Source: Peptoniphilus equinus (GTDB lineage Bacteria > Bacillota > Clostridia > Tissierellales > Peptoniphilaceae). From it: a stretch of DNA of 64,000 bases. How positions within the stretch are numbered: position 1 is the first letter of the stretch; each line of letters opens with the position of its first letter. The stretch is taken from positions 682,001 to 746,000 of the forward strand of contig NZ_CP115667.1 in assembly GCF_027921445.1 (NCBI RefSeq), read 5' to 3'. Below are positions 40,350 through 48,138 of this stretch, piece after piece. The notes beneath the pieces were generated by a model. That model had not been told where the DNA came from. It ran no database searches and saw only the letters and a list, made by a program, of their open reading frames with translations. The position numbers and the translations under genes are program-made.

Positions 40350-40937
40350 ATGTTTCAATTATTATTTATAGCTGTCGTCAGCGGTGTCATTGGGTATTTG
40401 ACTAACGTACTTGCCATTCGTGCACTTTTCCGCCCCTTTGAACCCATCGGTTTTGGTCCCTTTGTCTTTCAGGGTTTGATCCCAAAGCGCAAGGATGAAT
40501 TAGCACAGCGAGTAGGAAGTCTAGTGGCGGAAGATCTGCTCAACCAGGATGACCTTATCGGGCAGATTATCAGTCGTGAGGATGAGGCAATGTTTCAGAC
40601 CTTTATTATTAATAAAGTGGATCGGGTTATTTTGGAAAAAACGGCTTATCTACCCCGGGCAATCCAAGGGGCATTGTTAAATACGGTAGAAGATAAGATG
40701 ACACAGGAAATGCCTCAACTCTTTGAAGATTTTATTAATTTGGCCGAAAATCAAATCCGGGAGAAAGTGGATGTGGCAAGTCTGATTGAAGGAAAAATTC
40801 AAGCGCTGGATCTTGCAACGATTGAACAATTGGTGCTCAAGGTGGCATCGAAAGAGCTTCGGGCAATCGAATGGCTGGGTCTTTTTATGGGCTTTGTCAT
40901 CGGCATTGTACAGGGTCTTATTGTTTTAAATAGCTAA
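40350..40937 (+). CDS. DUF445 family membrane protein
   Basis: 195 residues with a hydrophobic N-terminal helix (LFIAVVSGVIGYLTNVLAI), the family motif ALFRPFEP followed by GLIPKRKDELAQRVG, a helical amphipathic middle, and a C-terminal membrane helix ending at the last residues (LFMGFVIGIVQGLIVL). This matches the YheB/DUF445 family, half the length of Bacillus YheB. Function is unknown. AAAGGAAG precedes the ATG, and its stop codon overlaps the left arm of a terminator. Confidence 0.8.
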   Translation: MFQLLFIAVVSGVIGYLTNVLAIRALFRPFEPIGFGPFVFQGLIPKRKDELAQRVGSLVAEDLLNQDDLIGQIISREDEAMFQTFIINKVDRVILEKTAYLPRAIQGALLNTVEDKMTQEMPQLFEDFINLAENQIREKVDVASLIEGKIQALDLATIEQLVLKVASKELRAIEWLGLFMGFVIGIVQGLIVLNS

Positions 40938-40968
40938 AAACTCGGCAGCTTAGGCTTGCCGAGTTTTT
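40936..40968. terminator. Bidirectional terminator between DUF445 and NUDIX genes
   Basis: AAAAACTCGGCA (40936-40947) pairs with TGCCGAGTTTTT (40957-40968), a 12-bp stem with A on the left and T on the right. It separates two convergent genes and overlaps both ends. Confidence 0.9.
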
Positions 40969-41474
40969 AATAGATTGATATATCGTTCATAGATGGGGCG
41001 CATATGTGCTTCAGACACATAATGATTCAGCTTATCCAGAGCAATCCAGTCCACGCCTTTCGTCTCTGAAGTATTCAGAATAAGGGGCGACGTGTCATCG
41101 GCAATAAAGCCGAAAGTGAAGTTGACATGAAAGTTACAAGGGGACGTGGGGGCTTTTACCGTCATCAGATCTAAACCCAGGCAAGTACCCGATGCAAGTT
41201 GTAGTCCTGTCTCTTCGAATATTTCTCTTGTGATGCACGCTTCAAAAGTCTCCGACGGTTCCACGTGTCCTCCGACCCAACCCCAAGAATCATAGATACG
41301 GTGATAGATGAAAAGGGTTTTGGTCTTTTCTTTGTTCAAAATAATGGCGGAGGTGGTGTAGTGATAGTCGAAGGACTTGCCTGTTCCAAGAGATTCCGGC
41401 TTCAGGTTGAGAAGCTGAACTTTCAGAGCTTCCTCTGCTTGTGTTTGAGGGTAGTAATCAAAAATAGTTTTCAT
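40950..41474 (-). CDS. NUDIX hydrolase, possibly MutT-like
   Basis: 174 residues. The Nudix box GHVEPSETFEACITREIFEE begins near residue 69 and fits G-x5-E-x7-RE-x2-EE-x-G. It overlaps mutY by 4 bases (ATGA) and follows it on the same transcript. MutT-type enzymes remove 8-oxo-dGTP, and MutY removes A opposite 8-oxoG, so a shared oxidative-damage role is attractive, but the box alone does not fix the substrate. Other NUDIX activities are possible. Confidence 0.83.
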   Translation of the reverse strand: MKTIFDYYPQTQAEEALKVQLLNLKPESLGTGKSFDYHYTTSAIILNKEKTKTLFIYHRIYDSWGWVGGHVEPSETFEACITREIFEETGLQLASGTCLGLDLMTVKAPTSPCNFHVNFTFGFIADDTSPLILNTSETKGVDWIALDKLNHYVSEAHMRPIYERYINLLKTRQA

Positions 41475-42526
41475 AGTTTCTCCAATAATGGTTTGAAGGC
41501 TGTGGGAAAAGCAAGGTTGTTCAGTTCAGTTATCTGGACAAAATGAGCTTCTCCGGGGTACACCTCTTTAGGGTCGCTGATACGTGGTTCCAGTTCTACC
41601 AAGTAAGGTGTGATATGCCAGTGGACGTGACTAAATTTATGCACATACGTTGTGAGAGGGCGTACACTTATAAAAAAGAAGCCCCGCATATCCAAGTATT
41701 CCATCACTTGTGAAGCATCTTTTTTTCCCTCTAGGTTGACAAATTCCCACATCCCGGCCAAAAGACCTGAATTCGGTCGTCGATGAACTATGACACTGTC
41801 CCCTTGTTTTAAAAGGAGCACGGTTCGTTCGTCAATAGTCTCGGCTTTGCGACGTTTTTTCTTTGGAAATTCAAAGACACGTTGATCGTGAAAACTGTGG
41901 CAAAAATCCACGACAGGACAGAGGTTACATTGCGGGGATTTGGTACAAACAGTCGCACCTAAGTCAAAAATAGCTTGGTTGAAGTCGCCGGGGCGATGCC
42001 CTTGAAGTTCAATGATCACACGCCCTACAGCCGCCTTTACCGAATTTTTATCAATAGTCTCCTTGATCTCAAGAAGTCTGGAGAAGACTCTCAAGGCATT
42101 GCCATCTACGGCAGGTGCGTTCAAGTTAAAAGCAATGGAGGCGACGGCGCCTGCCGTATAAGGGCCGATGCCGGGCAGTGCCAAGAGTTCATCAAAGGTT
42201 GAAGGCAGCTCACCGTCATAGTCGCGAACTATAATTTGAGCTGCGTCCTTTAAACGGTGCACACGGGAGTAATAACCCAGTCCTTCCCACAATTTTTCCA
42301 ATTGATCTCGACTCGCCGACGCCAAATGCTGAGGTGTAGGCAGAGCCTTCATAAATCGGTTAAAGTAGGGGATAACTGTTGTGACCTGAGTCTGTTGCAA
42401 CATCACCTCGGATATCCATACGGCGTAGGGTGTAGGATTATCTCGCCAAGGCATGGTTCGTCGGTGCGTATCATAATAACACAACAACGCAGTTGAAAAC
42501 TTTGTAGGATTTATAATAGATTTCAT
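41471..42526 (-). CDS. mutY: A/G-specific adenine DNA glycosylase MutY
   Basis: Removes adenine mispaired with 8-oxoguanine. The 351-residue protein starts near RRTMPWRDNPTPYAVWISEV (about 23) with MLQQTQVTTVIPYF. The helix-hairpin-helix LPGIGPYTAGAVASIAFN (about 114) ends in the catalytic Asp region VDGNALRVFSR. The cluster C-x6-C-x2-C-x5-C is CTKSPQCNLCPVVDFC, and a C-terminal NUDIX-like 8-oxoG recognition domain follows. The ATG at 42526 has no SD and lies six bases after an extended -10 box, suggesting a leaderless message. Confidence 0.95.
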   Translation of the reverse strand: MKSIINPTKFSTALLCYYDTHRRTMPWRDNPTPYAVWISEVMLQQTQVTTVIPYFNRFMKALPTPQHLASASRDQLEKLWEGLGYYSRVHRLKDAAQIIVRDYDGELPSTFDELLALPGIGPYTAGAVASIAFNLNAPAVDGNALRVFSRLLEIKETIDKNSVKAAVGRVIIELQGHRPGDFNQAIFDLGATVCTKSPQCNLCPVVDFCHSFHDQRVFEFPKKKRRKAETIDERTVLLLKQGDSVIVHRRPNSGLLAGMWEFVNLEGKKDASQVMEYLDMRGFFFISVRPLTTYVHKFSHVHWHITPYLVELEPRISDPKEVYPGEAHFVQITELNNLAFPTAFKPLLEKL

Positions 42527-42532
42527 ATAGAC

Positions 42533-42541
42533 AGTATATCA
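42533..42541 (-). promoter_or_regulatory. Extended -10 promoter of mutY, very close to the start codon
   Basis: On the minus strand TGATATACT (TGnTATAAT-like) ends at 42533 and only six bases, GTCTAT, separate it from the mutY ATG. The expected +1 is at or next to the A of ATG. No -35 of quality is visible. Confidence 0.55.
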
Positions 42542-42625
42542 AATGGTGAATTGAAATGCGATATTGGGTACTAACTCATATAAGGAAATAACTTTTTGTA
42601 AGTTAAATCGCATAGAGGAGGCAGT

Positions 42626-43588
42626 ATGGGATTATTAGTTGAAGGGAAATGGGTAGATCAGTGGTATGATACTGAGTCTACCGGAGGTAAATTTGTGAGA
42701 AAAGACGCTGCTTTTCGCAATTGGGTGACGGCAGACGGCTCGGCAGGTCCAACGGGCCAAGCAGGATTTAAGGCAGAACCGGGACGTTACCATCTCTATA
42801 TTTCACTTGCCTGTCCGTGGGCATGTCGCACACTTATTTTCCGCAAATTGAAAGGTTTGGAAAATATGATTTCACTCTCTATTGTGAACCCTCACATGGG
42901 CGAGCACGGGTGGACCTTTGATGCGGGTGAAGGTGTTATCGATGACCCAATATTTAGCGCTCGCTATCTTTATGAAGTCTATACACATGTTGATCCGCAG
43001 TATACCGGTCGCGTCACTGTGCCGGTGCTCTACGATAAGGTGACCGATACTATTGTCTCCAATGAGTCCAGTGAGATTATCCGCATGATGAACTCCGCTT
43101 TTGACGGGATAGGGGCAAAAGAAGGCGATTATTATCCACAAGAGCTTCGTGACGACATTGATGAGCTCAACGATATGATTTACAACACCATAAACAACGG
43201 TGTCTATAAAGCAGGCTTTGCAACCGATCAAAAGGTCTATGAAGAAGAAGTGAAGAAGCTTTTTCAAAGCTTTAACGAGCTGGAACAACGACTGGAATCT
43301 CGGCGATATCTCTTTGGTGATACATTGACAGAAGCGGACTGGCGTCTGTTCACTACGCTCATTCGTTTTGAACCGGTGTATTTCGGCCATTTCAAATGCA
43401 ACTTGAGAGCTCTGACGTCGTATCCTAATCTTTGGCGATACACAAAGACACTCTATCACTATCCGGGCATTGCTGAAACTGTGAGCTTCAACCATATAAA
43501 GACTCATTACTATACCAGTCATGACACGATCAATCCGAATCGTATTGTGCCACTGGGACCGGACATGGAAGCGCTTCTTAAGATGTAG
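42626..43588 (+). CDS. Glutathionyl-hydroquinone reductase/Xi-class glutathione S-transferase (YqjG/ECM4 family)
   Basis: 320-residue GST-fold protein. The N-terminal thioredoxin-like part contains the active cysteine in YHLYISLACPWACRTLI (about 48-64; Cys in CPWA), then IVNPHMGEHGWTFD, VPVLYDKVTDTIVSNESSEI and the helical C-terminal domain with LFGDTLTEADWRLFTTLIRF. Family members reduce glutathionyl-hydroquinones. In a Gram-positive anaerobe that may lack glutathione, the thiol partner is uncertain and the gene may be acquired. GAGGAGG precedes the ATG. It is divergent from mutY. Confidence 0.9.
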   Translation: MGLLVEGKWVDQWYDTESTGGKFVRKDAAFRNWVTADGSAGPTGQAGFKAEPGRYHLYISLACPWACRTLIFRKLKGLENMISLSIVNPHMGEHGWTFDAGEGVIDDPIFSARYLYEVYTHVDPQYTGRVTVPVLYDKVTDTIVSNESSEIIRMMNSAFDGIGAKEGDYYPQELRDDIDELNDMIYNTINNGVYKAGFATDQKVYEEEVKKLFQSFNELEQRLESRRYLFGDTLTEADWRLFTTLIRFEPVYFGHFKCNLRALTSYPNLWRYTKTLYHYPGIAETVSFNHIKTHYYTSHDTINPNRIVPLGPDMEALLKM

Positions 43589-43655
43589 AAAAAACAGGCA
43601 TATCCCTTATTTTCATTATAAAATCCAAGATTTAGTAAAGTTTTACAACTAATGC

Positions 43656-43684
43656 TTGTGTGAAGCCAAAAGTGTTTATATAAT
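43656..43684 (+). promoter_or_regulatory. Promoter of the GH18 gene, followed by a ~105-nt leader
   Basis: TTGTGT (43656-43661) and TATAAT (43679-43684) are 17 bases apart. The leader up to 43795 contains the 11-mer TTATATTGGGA twice (43710-43720 and 43767-43777) and a CCCAA/TTGGG pairing just before the SD. No known riboswitch class is recognised. The rest of the 207-base gap after 43588 shows nothing else. Confidence 0.7.
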
Positions 43685-43795
43685 CAAAAAGGTAAATAAT
43701 TCACATGATTTATATTGGGATTCTCATCCTTCTTGAATAACGTGCTGATAAAACCCAAGCGATAAGTTATATTGGGAGGACTAAAGGAGATTATA

Positions 43796-45460
43796 ATGAA
43801 AAAACTGTTTATATTTTTGCTCTTATTGCTGCTTGCAGGGGGGGCTTTTGTAGGCTATTTATTTTTGCAGCGCAGCAACGGCAATACGTCCGAGCTCTAC
43901 AAGGGATTCAACTTCATCGTTGAAGGAGACCGCGTCGACACTTCGGAATTTACCCGTGTTGACGGACAGTACTATTTGTCTGTAGACTTTATCAAAAATT
44001 ATATTGATGATACGGTGGCTTATGATGACGATGAAAAAACGGTCATCTTTGTGAACAAAGCCGGCACCAAACGTATGTCGGTGGATAGTCAAGAGGCAAC
44101 GCTGAACACTCAAGCGATCGAGCTGCGTGACCCTGTCATCGAACAAGATGGTAAAGTTTTTGTACCTATTGAAGGCTTCATCTATGATTATCCTGTGGTG
44201 TTGAAATTCATTAAAGAGAAAAACCTCTTAGTCATGGATTACAAGGATAAGGATTATGCTATCGGCACGTCTCCCGGAGACGGTCTGAACATGAGAGAGA
44301 GTGATTCGATAAAATCGCCAATCGTCTCTATATTAAAGGAAGGCGATCAAGTCTACGTGTATGGCGAAGTGGGTGATTTCTATAAAGTGCGTGAAGTGGA
44401 AGGCTATGCCGGCTACATTCAAAAGGACAAGCTGGATGTCGATTTGCCCGAAGACCGCTTTGTAAGAGAGAAAAGTGAAGATACTGAAACAAGAGAGGCC
44501 GCCGAGCCTCTCAATTTAACATGGGACTATACCTATGGCAACCATTCGGACGAAAGCGTAGCTATGATTCATCCGTTGCAAGGCGTGGATGTTATCTGTC
44601 CCACATGGTTTTCCGTATCCTCTAAAGACGGTGATATGATTGATCGCGGACGAAGAGATTATGTTGAAAAATACAAGAACTTAGGCATTGATGTCTGGGG
44701 GTATTTAGACAATTCTTTTGATAAAGATATCACTACCGGATTTATTCACAGCAGTGCCATAAGGGATAAAGTCATCGCTAAGACTTTGGCTATGGTGCAA
44801 AAATACAATCTCTCTGGCATTAATGTAGATTTTGAGCAGACAGCCGTGGATGACCGTGATGCCATCACTCAATTCATTCGGGAGCTCGCCGGTGTCTTTG
44901 CGCAACATGATCTCTTGGTGAGCGTTGATGTAACGCCTCAAATTTCCGCGGATGTCACCCAAGAACCCTATGACAGAAAAGCTCTTGCTGAGATTGCAGA
45001 TTACGTGATTGTCATGACCTATGATCAACACTGGGCTACTTCAGATAAAGCCGGCTCTGTTGCAGAATATAACTGGGTGGAGGGCAATATCAATCTCCTT
45101 ATGAATCAAATTCCTCAGGATAAGTTTATGATCACCTTGCCGTTCTATGCACGACTTTGGAGTGAAGACGACACCAGTCTTAAAAGTGATGCGCTGAGTA
45201 TGAATCAAGTGGTAACACTGCTTCGGGAGAACAACGCTACCATGAAGTGGGACGATAAGGCGAAGCAAAATATTGCAACCTACACTAAAAATGGGAAGCA
45301 TTACACCATTTGGGTGGAAGATCGGGATTCTATTCAATGGAAGACCACACTGATGGGTAAGTATGGATTAGCCGGTGTGGGAGGTTGGCGTCATGGGTTT
45401 GAAACTGAAGGCATTTGGGATGAAATTGATGCCACTCAGCAGGCTATGGCTGTGAATTAA
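43796..45460 (+). CDS. Membrane-anchored glycoside hydrolase family 18 protein with stalk-binding and SH3 domains
   Basis: 554 residues. Residues 1-24 form an uncleaved-type membrane anchor (KKLFIFLLLLLLAGGAFVGY). A copper-amine-oxidase-N-like beta domain follows (about 30-155, with FVPIEGFIYDY), then a bacterial SH3 domain (about 160-215, GLNMRESDSIKSPIV) and a GH18 barrel (about 240-545). In SGINVDFEQ, Glu347 is the catalytic acid position. Similar proteins (YaaH/YdhD type) act on peptidoglycan N-acetylglucosamine. ATG 43796 with AAAGGAG six bases upstream is preferred to an in-frame TTG at 43772. Likely extracellular wall remodelling. Confidence 0.88.
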   Translation: MKKLFIFLLLLLLAGGAFVGYLFLQRSNGNTSELYKGFNFIVEGDRVDTSEFTRVDGQYYLSVDFIKNYIDDTVAYDDDEKTVIFVNKAGTKRMSVDSQEATLNTQAIELRDPVIEQDGKVFVPIEGFIYDYPVVLKFIKEKNLLVMDYKDKDYAIGTSPGDGLNMRESDSIKSPIVSILKEGDQVYVYGEVGDFYKVREVEGYAGYIQKDKLDVDLPEDRFVREKSEDTETREAAEPLNLTWDYTYGNHSDESVAMIHPLQGVDVICPTWFSVSSKDGDMIDRGRRDYVEKYKNLGIDVWGYLDNSFDKDITTGFIHSSAIRDKVIAKTLAMVQKYNLSGINVDFEQTAVDDRDAITQFIRELAGVFAQHDLLVSVDVTPQISADVTQEPYDRKALAEIADYVIVMTYDQHWATSDKAGSVAEYNWVEGNINLLMNQIPQDKFMITLPFYARLWSEDDTSLKSDALSMNQVVTLLRENNATMKWDDKAKQNIATYTKNGKHYTIWVEDRDSIQWKTTLMGKYGLAGVGGWRHGFETEGIWDEIDATQQAMAVN

Positions 45461-45482
45461 GAGACTTTAAACCAGTAAATCA

Positions 45483-45511
45483 TTGACAAAATCTCAGGAC
45501 AAAGGTAAACT
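45483..45511 (+). promoter_or_regulatory. Promoter of the phospholipase C-like gene
   Basis: Consensus TTGACA (45483-45488), 17-base spacer, then TAAACT (45506-45511). The leader, from about 45518, holds a small ATGC-TTTAAG-GCAT hairpin (45531-45544) just before the AAGGAG SD at 45551. Confidence 0.7.
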
Positions 45512-45564
45512 GATTTTGTTAAGTGTTTACATGCTTTAAGGCATAAGAGTAAGGAGAGACCACT

Positions 45565-46173
45565 ATTTTAGCAAACACGCATCGTCTCATTGCAAAGGCA
45601 CTCTATGAACGGCTGACTGATGACTATGAGATTAATTTAAATTTAGCTAGATTGTCATGGGGGGCAGTCGCTCCCGACGTGCTTCCTTATTATCGATTGA
45701 TTCGGCACTACAAAGATGAGAGTATTTACTTTATTGTCAGAGAAATTTCCAATCTCATTCATTTGTATCGCTATGTCGATTTAAGTAGCATGAATCGAGT
45801 GGAGCAAGACTTCTTTTCATATAAGCTGGGGATCATACTTCATTATTTGTGTGATTATACTTGTTATCCTCACGCGATGCGTCAAACTTACATGGATGCT
45901 GCAAAAACCCATATGCGATATGAGTCGGAGCTGAACCTCAAGGCAACGGATCATACTTTTGATACCAAACCGTGTCATGCACCAATAGATGGGTGGCGTT
46001 TAAAGCAGTCTATCCGAACCTTTATTGACGATTATGTGGATGCGTATCTAAAGGAGCCTGCATCCTACGAGCATGATTTAAATTCGGCACTGTGTCTGGG
46101 TCAAGCTGTCGGCACCTTAATTATTGAATTTATTCACGTCTATCGTGAAGAACTTAGTGTTCAATTTATTTAA
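45565..46173 (+). CDS. Zinc-dependent phospholipase C family protein, probable AUU start
   Basis: Read from ATT 45565, the product has 202 residues and begins with a normal family N-terminus: LANTHRLIAKALYERL. Zinc-ligand-type residues follow: VAPDVLPYY, LHYLCDYTCYPHAM (H-x3-D...H) and THMRYESE (H-x3-E). AAGGAG at 45551-45556 lies eight bases before the ATT. There is no ATG, GTG or TTG in frame between the upstream stop (45550) and TTG 45652, and that TTG would remove 29 conserved residues and has no SD. No signal peptide is visible, so an intracellular or non-phospholipase role is possible. Confidence 0.8.
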   Translation: MLANTHRLIAKALYERLTDDYEINLNLARLSWGAVAPDVLPYYRLIRHYKDESIYFIVREISNLIHLYRYVDLSSMNRVEQDFFSYKLGIILHYLCDYTCYPHAMRQTYMDAAKTHMRYESELNLKATDHTFDTKPCHAPIDGWRLKQSIRTFIDDYVDAYLKEPASYEHDLNSALCLGQAVGTLIIEFIHVYREELSVQFI

Positions 46174-46177
46174 TATC

Positions 46178-46206
46178 AATTCTCCTACTTAGTGGGAGAA
46201 TTTTTT
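46178..46206 (+). terminator. Strong hairpin terminator abutting the asnA SD
   Basis: AATTCTCCTAC (46178-46188) and GTGGGAGAATT (46192-46202) make an 11-bp stem with a TTA loop and a T-tract that runs straight into GGAGGG (46207-46212), the asnA SD. No promoter fits between hairpin and gene, so asnA must be reached by read-through or from a promoter inside the previous gene. Confidence 0.85.
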
Positions 46207-46218
46207 GGAGGGAAAAAG

Positions 46219-47217
46219 ATGAGAAACAACTCGGAAGTGAAGGTTCTGGACCTTAAGGAAACTCAAATGGCCATTAAATCCTTAAAGGAGTACTTTCAAA
46301 GAGATTTGGCCAATACGTTAAATTTGGCTCGTATTTCCGCACCTATTATCGTTCAGCCTGAGACGGGCATGAATGATAATCTGAGCGGTGTCGAAAAAGC
46401 GGTAGGCTTTGATTTTAAGAACTACGACATCGGTGTCGAAATCGTTCAATCTTTGGCAAAATGGAAGCGCTATGCGTTAAAAGAGTATAATTTCCATTGC
46501 TATGAAGGTCTGTATGCGGATATGAATGCTTTGAGGCCTAACGAAGACTTGGATGCCCTTCATTCAGTTTACGTGGATCAATGGGACTGGGAGAAAATCA
46601 TCAAGGCCGGAGATCGGAATATTGAATTCCTAAAAAGTACAGTGCGCCAAATTTATGAAGTGTTTAAGCGGGCTGAAGAATATATTAATCAAGTCTATCC
46701 TCATGCGCTGTCTAAAAAATTACCGGATGAAATCACCTTTATTACGTCTGAAGAGCTGCTTCAAATGTATCCGGAGATGACCAGTGAGCAACGAGAAAAT
46801 GCTTTTGTCAAAGAAAAAGGAGCTATTTTCGTCATCGGTATCGGTGGTGCTTTATCTTCCGGTGAGCCTCACGATGCGCGTTCTGCTGACTATGACGATT
46901 GGAATTTAAACGGAGATATCATCTTCTATGATGAGGTGCTGGACCGAGGCATTGAACTTTCAAGTATGGGTATTCGTGTAGATAAAGCGGCCTTAGAACG
47001 CCAGCTGGAAATCTCAGGTCGGACCTTTTTAAAAGAATTGGACTATCATAAAGGTATTTTGGAAGACACATTGCCGCTTACGATAGGAGGCGGTATTGGC
47101 CAATCACGTCTTTGTATGTTTTTCCTTGAAAAACGTCATATTGGAGAAGTGCAGGCTTCTGTTTGGGATGATAAAACTAAAACGGCTTGTATTGAAGCGG
47201 GAATTAAACTTCTATAA
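46219..47217 (+). CDS. asnA: Aspartate-ammonia ligase (asparagine synthetase A)
   Basis: Makes asparagine from aspartate, ammonia and ATP; a class II aminoacyl-tRNA synthetase-like fold. The 332-residue protein holds LNLARISAPIIV, GMNDNLSGVEKAVGF, VVQSLAKWKR-like (EIVQSLAKWKRYAL), YVDQWDWEK (about 111) and the late GGGIGQSRLCMFFLEKRHIG. ATG 46219 with GGAGGG six bases upstream is preferred to the in-frame TTG at 46192, which lies inside the terminator hairpin. Confidence 0.97.
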   Translation: MRNNSEVKVLDLKETQMAIKSLKEYFQRDLANTLNLARISAPIIVQPETGMNDNLSGVEKAVGFDFKNYDIGVEIVQSLAKWKRYALKEYNFHCYEGLYADMNALRPNEDLDALHSVYVDQWDWEKIIKAGDRNIEFLKSTVRQIYEVFKRAEEYINQVYPHALSKKLPDEITFITSEELLQMYPEMTSEQRENAFVKEKGAIFVIGIGGALSSGEPHDARSADYDDWNLNGDIIFYDEVLDRGIELSSMGIRVDKAALERQLEISGRTFLKELDYHKGILEDTLPLTIGGGIGQSRLCMFFLEKRHIGEVQASVWDDKTKTACIEAGIKLL

Positions 47218-47275
47218 GGACTTAGACCTCCTCAAGGTGTATGCTTGAAAGAGGTAAGAGGAAAAAAATTTCCCA

Positions 47276-47304
47276 TACACAGACGCCTCGATATAGGTTA
47301 TAAT
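47276..47304 (+). promoter_or_regulatory. Promoter of the unrecognised gene at 47328
   Basis: TACACA (47276-47281), 17-base spacer and TATAAT (47299-47304). The preceding 47218-47275 holds an imperfect hairpin (ACCTC-TCAAG ... CTTGA-GAGGT, about 47227-47255) after asnA without a proper T-tract. Confidence 0.65.
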
Positions 47305-47327
47305 TAAATAACTACTTGGAGGACGTC

Positions 47328-48086
47328 ATGGAACAAAGCTACATCAATAATGGACAATTCAATGATAATTTTTGCATTAAAGATGTAAAAAGGTTTTTAA
47401 TTGAGAAGTTTTTATACGATAACGACACCGAGTCCCTTAATATTCTTTTAAATATCTATCAGGTTGAAGGCAGTGTTGAAAATATTTGTCCGACCTATTT
47501 GTCGTTAAAGCATTTAAAAAAAGACATCATGAAATTTTTAAAAGATAAAGAAGGGGTTGAGCTTATTGCCAATAACCTTGGGCGTCTGATCCATGATGAT
47601 GTCAATCGCCTGGAACTCTATCTTTACCTGGAAGGATACAAGGCGGGCATACGGTCTAAAAAATCAGTCAATTTGCTGGAAATTCTTACCTTCAAGTATT
47701 TCGATGTAGAAGATCTGTATCGACGTCGTAAGCTTTTTAACCGCGGCGCCATGAGGCCGGAAGCTGAAAACCTCAAAACGGTAATTTTACAGGATATGAA
47801 CCAGGACAAGCGCATTAAAAATCACATTTATGACGTGGTTTTTAGATTTAATCTCAAGGTGCTAAAGCGCAAAGTGTACAATCTCAATTTACACCTGGAC
47901 AATCAAATGATGTTTAATCTGGAAGAAGGCGGAACAATTCGGGAATCGAAATCAAAGTTAACGCGGCGGGAGCTTCGTGGCTTGGATAAGAAAATCTTGA
48001 GATTTTTATTCATGGATGGCGTTCGCATTTTTGAAACCGCTTTTTGGGACGGCATCAATGATCAAGTTATGAAACGCTATAGATAA
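47328..48086 (+). CDS. Conserved-looking protein of unknown function
   Basis: I do not recognise this 252-residue protein. It is predicted mostly helical, rich in Lys, Arg, Leu, Ile and Asn, with no signal peptide, membrane segment or cysteine cluster (a single Cys near the N-terminus and another in NICPTYLSL). Basic stretches are LYRRRKLFNRGAMRP (about 135) and a KSKLTRRELRGLDKKILRF segment (about 211-229), which could contact nucleic acid. GGAGG is five bases before ATG 47328, and it has its own promoter and terminator, so it is a real gene. Its downstream neighbours are the Holliday-junction genes ruvCAB. Confidence 0.75.
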   Translation: MEQSYINNGQFNDNFCIKDVKRFLIEKFLYDNDTESLNILLNIYQVEGSVENICPTYLSLKHLKKDIMKFLKDKEGVELIANNLGRLIHDDVNRLELYLYLEGYKAGIRSKKSVNLLEILTFKYFDVEDLYRRRKLFNRGAMRPEAENLKTVILQDMNQDKRIKNHIYDVVFRFNLKVLKRKVYNLNLHLDNQMMFNLEEGGTIRESKSKLTRRELRGLDKKILRFLFMDGVRIFETAFWDGINDQVMKRYR

Positions 48087-48112
48087 AACTAAGAGCAATC
48101 TTAGTTTTTTTC
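48085..48112 (+). terminator. Intrinsic terminator before ruvC
   Basis: AAAACTAAGA (48085-48094), GCAA tetraloop, TCTTAGTTTT (48099-48108), followed by more T. It starts within the stop codon of the previous gene and ends only 26 bases before the ruvC ATG. Confidence 0.9.
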
Positions 48113-48138
48113 TTTTATGTAGAGCATTGAGGATGACT

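Noticed and set aside
45652-46173. Phospholipase-like gene starting at TTG 45652
   Set aside because: No SD, and it would cut conserved N-terminal residues that read well from ATT 45565.
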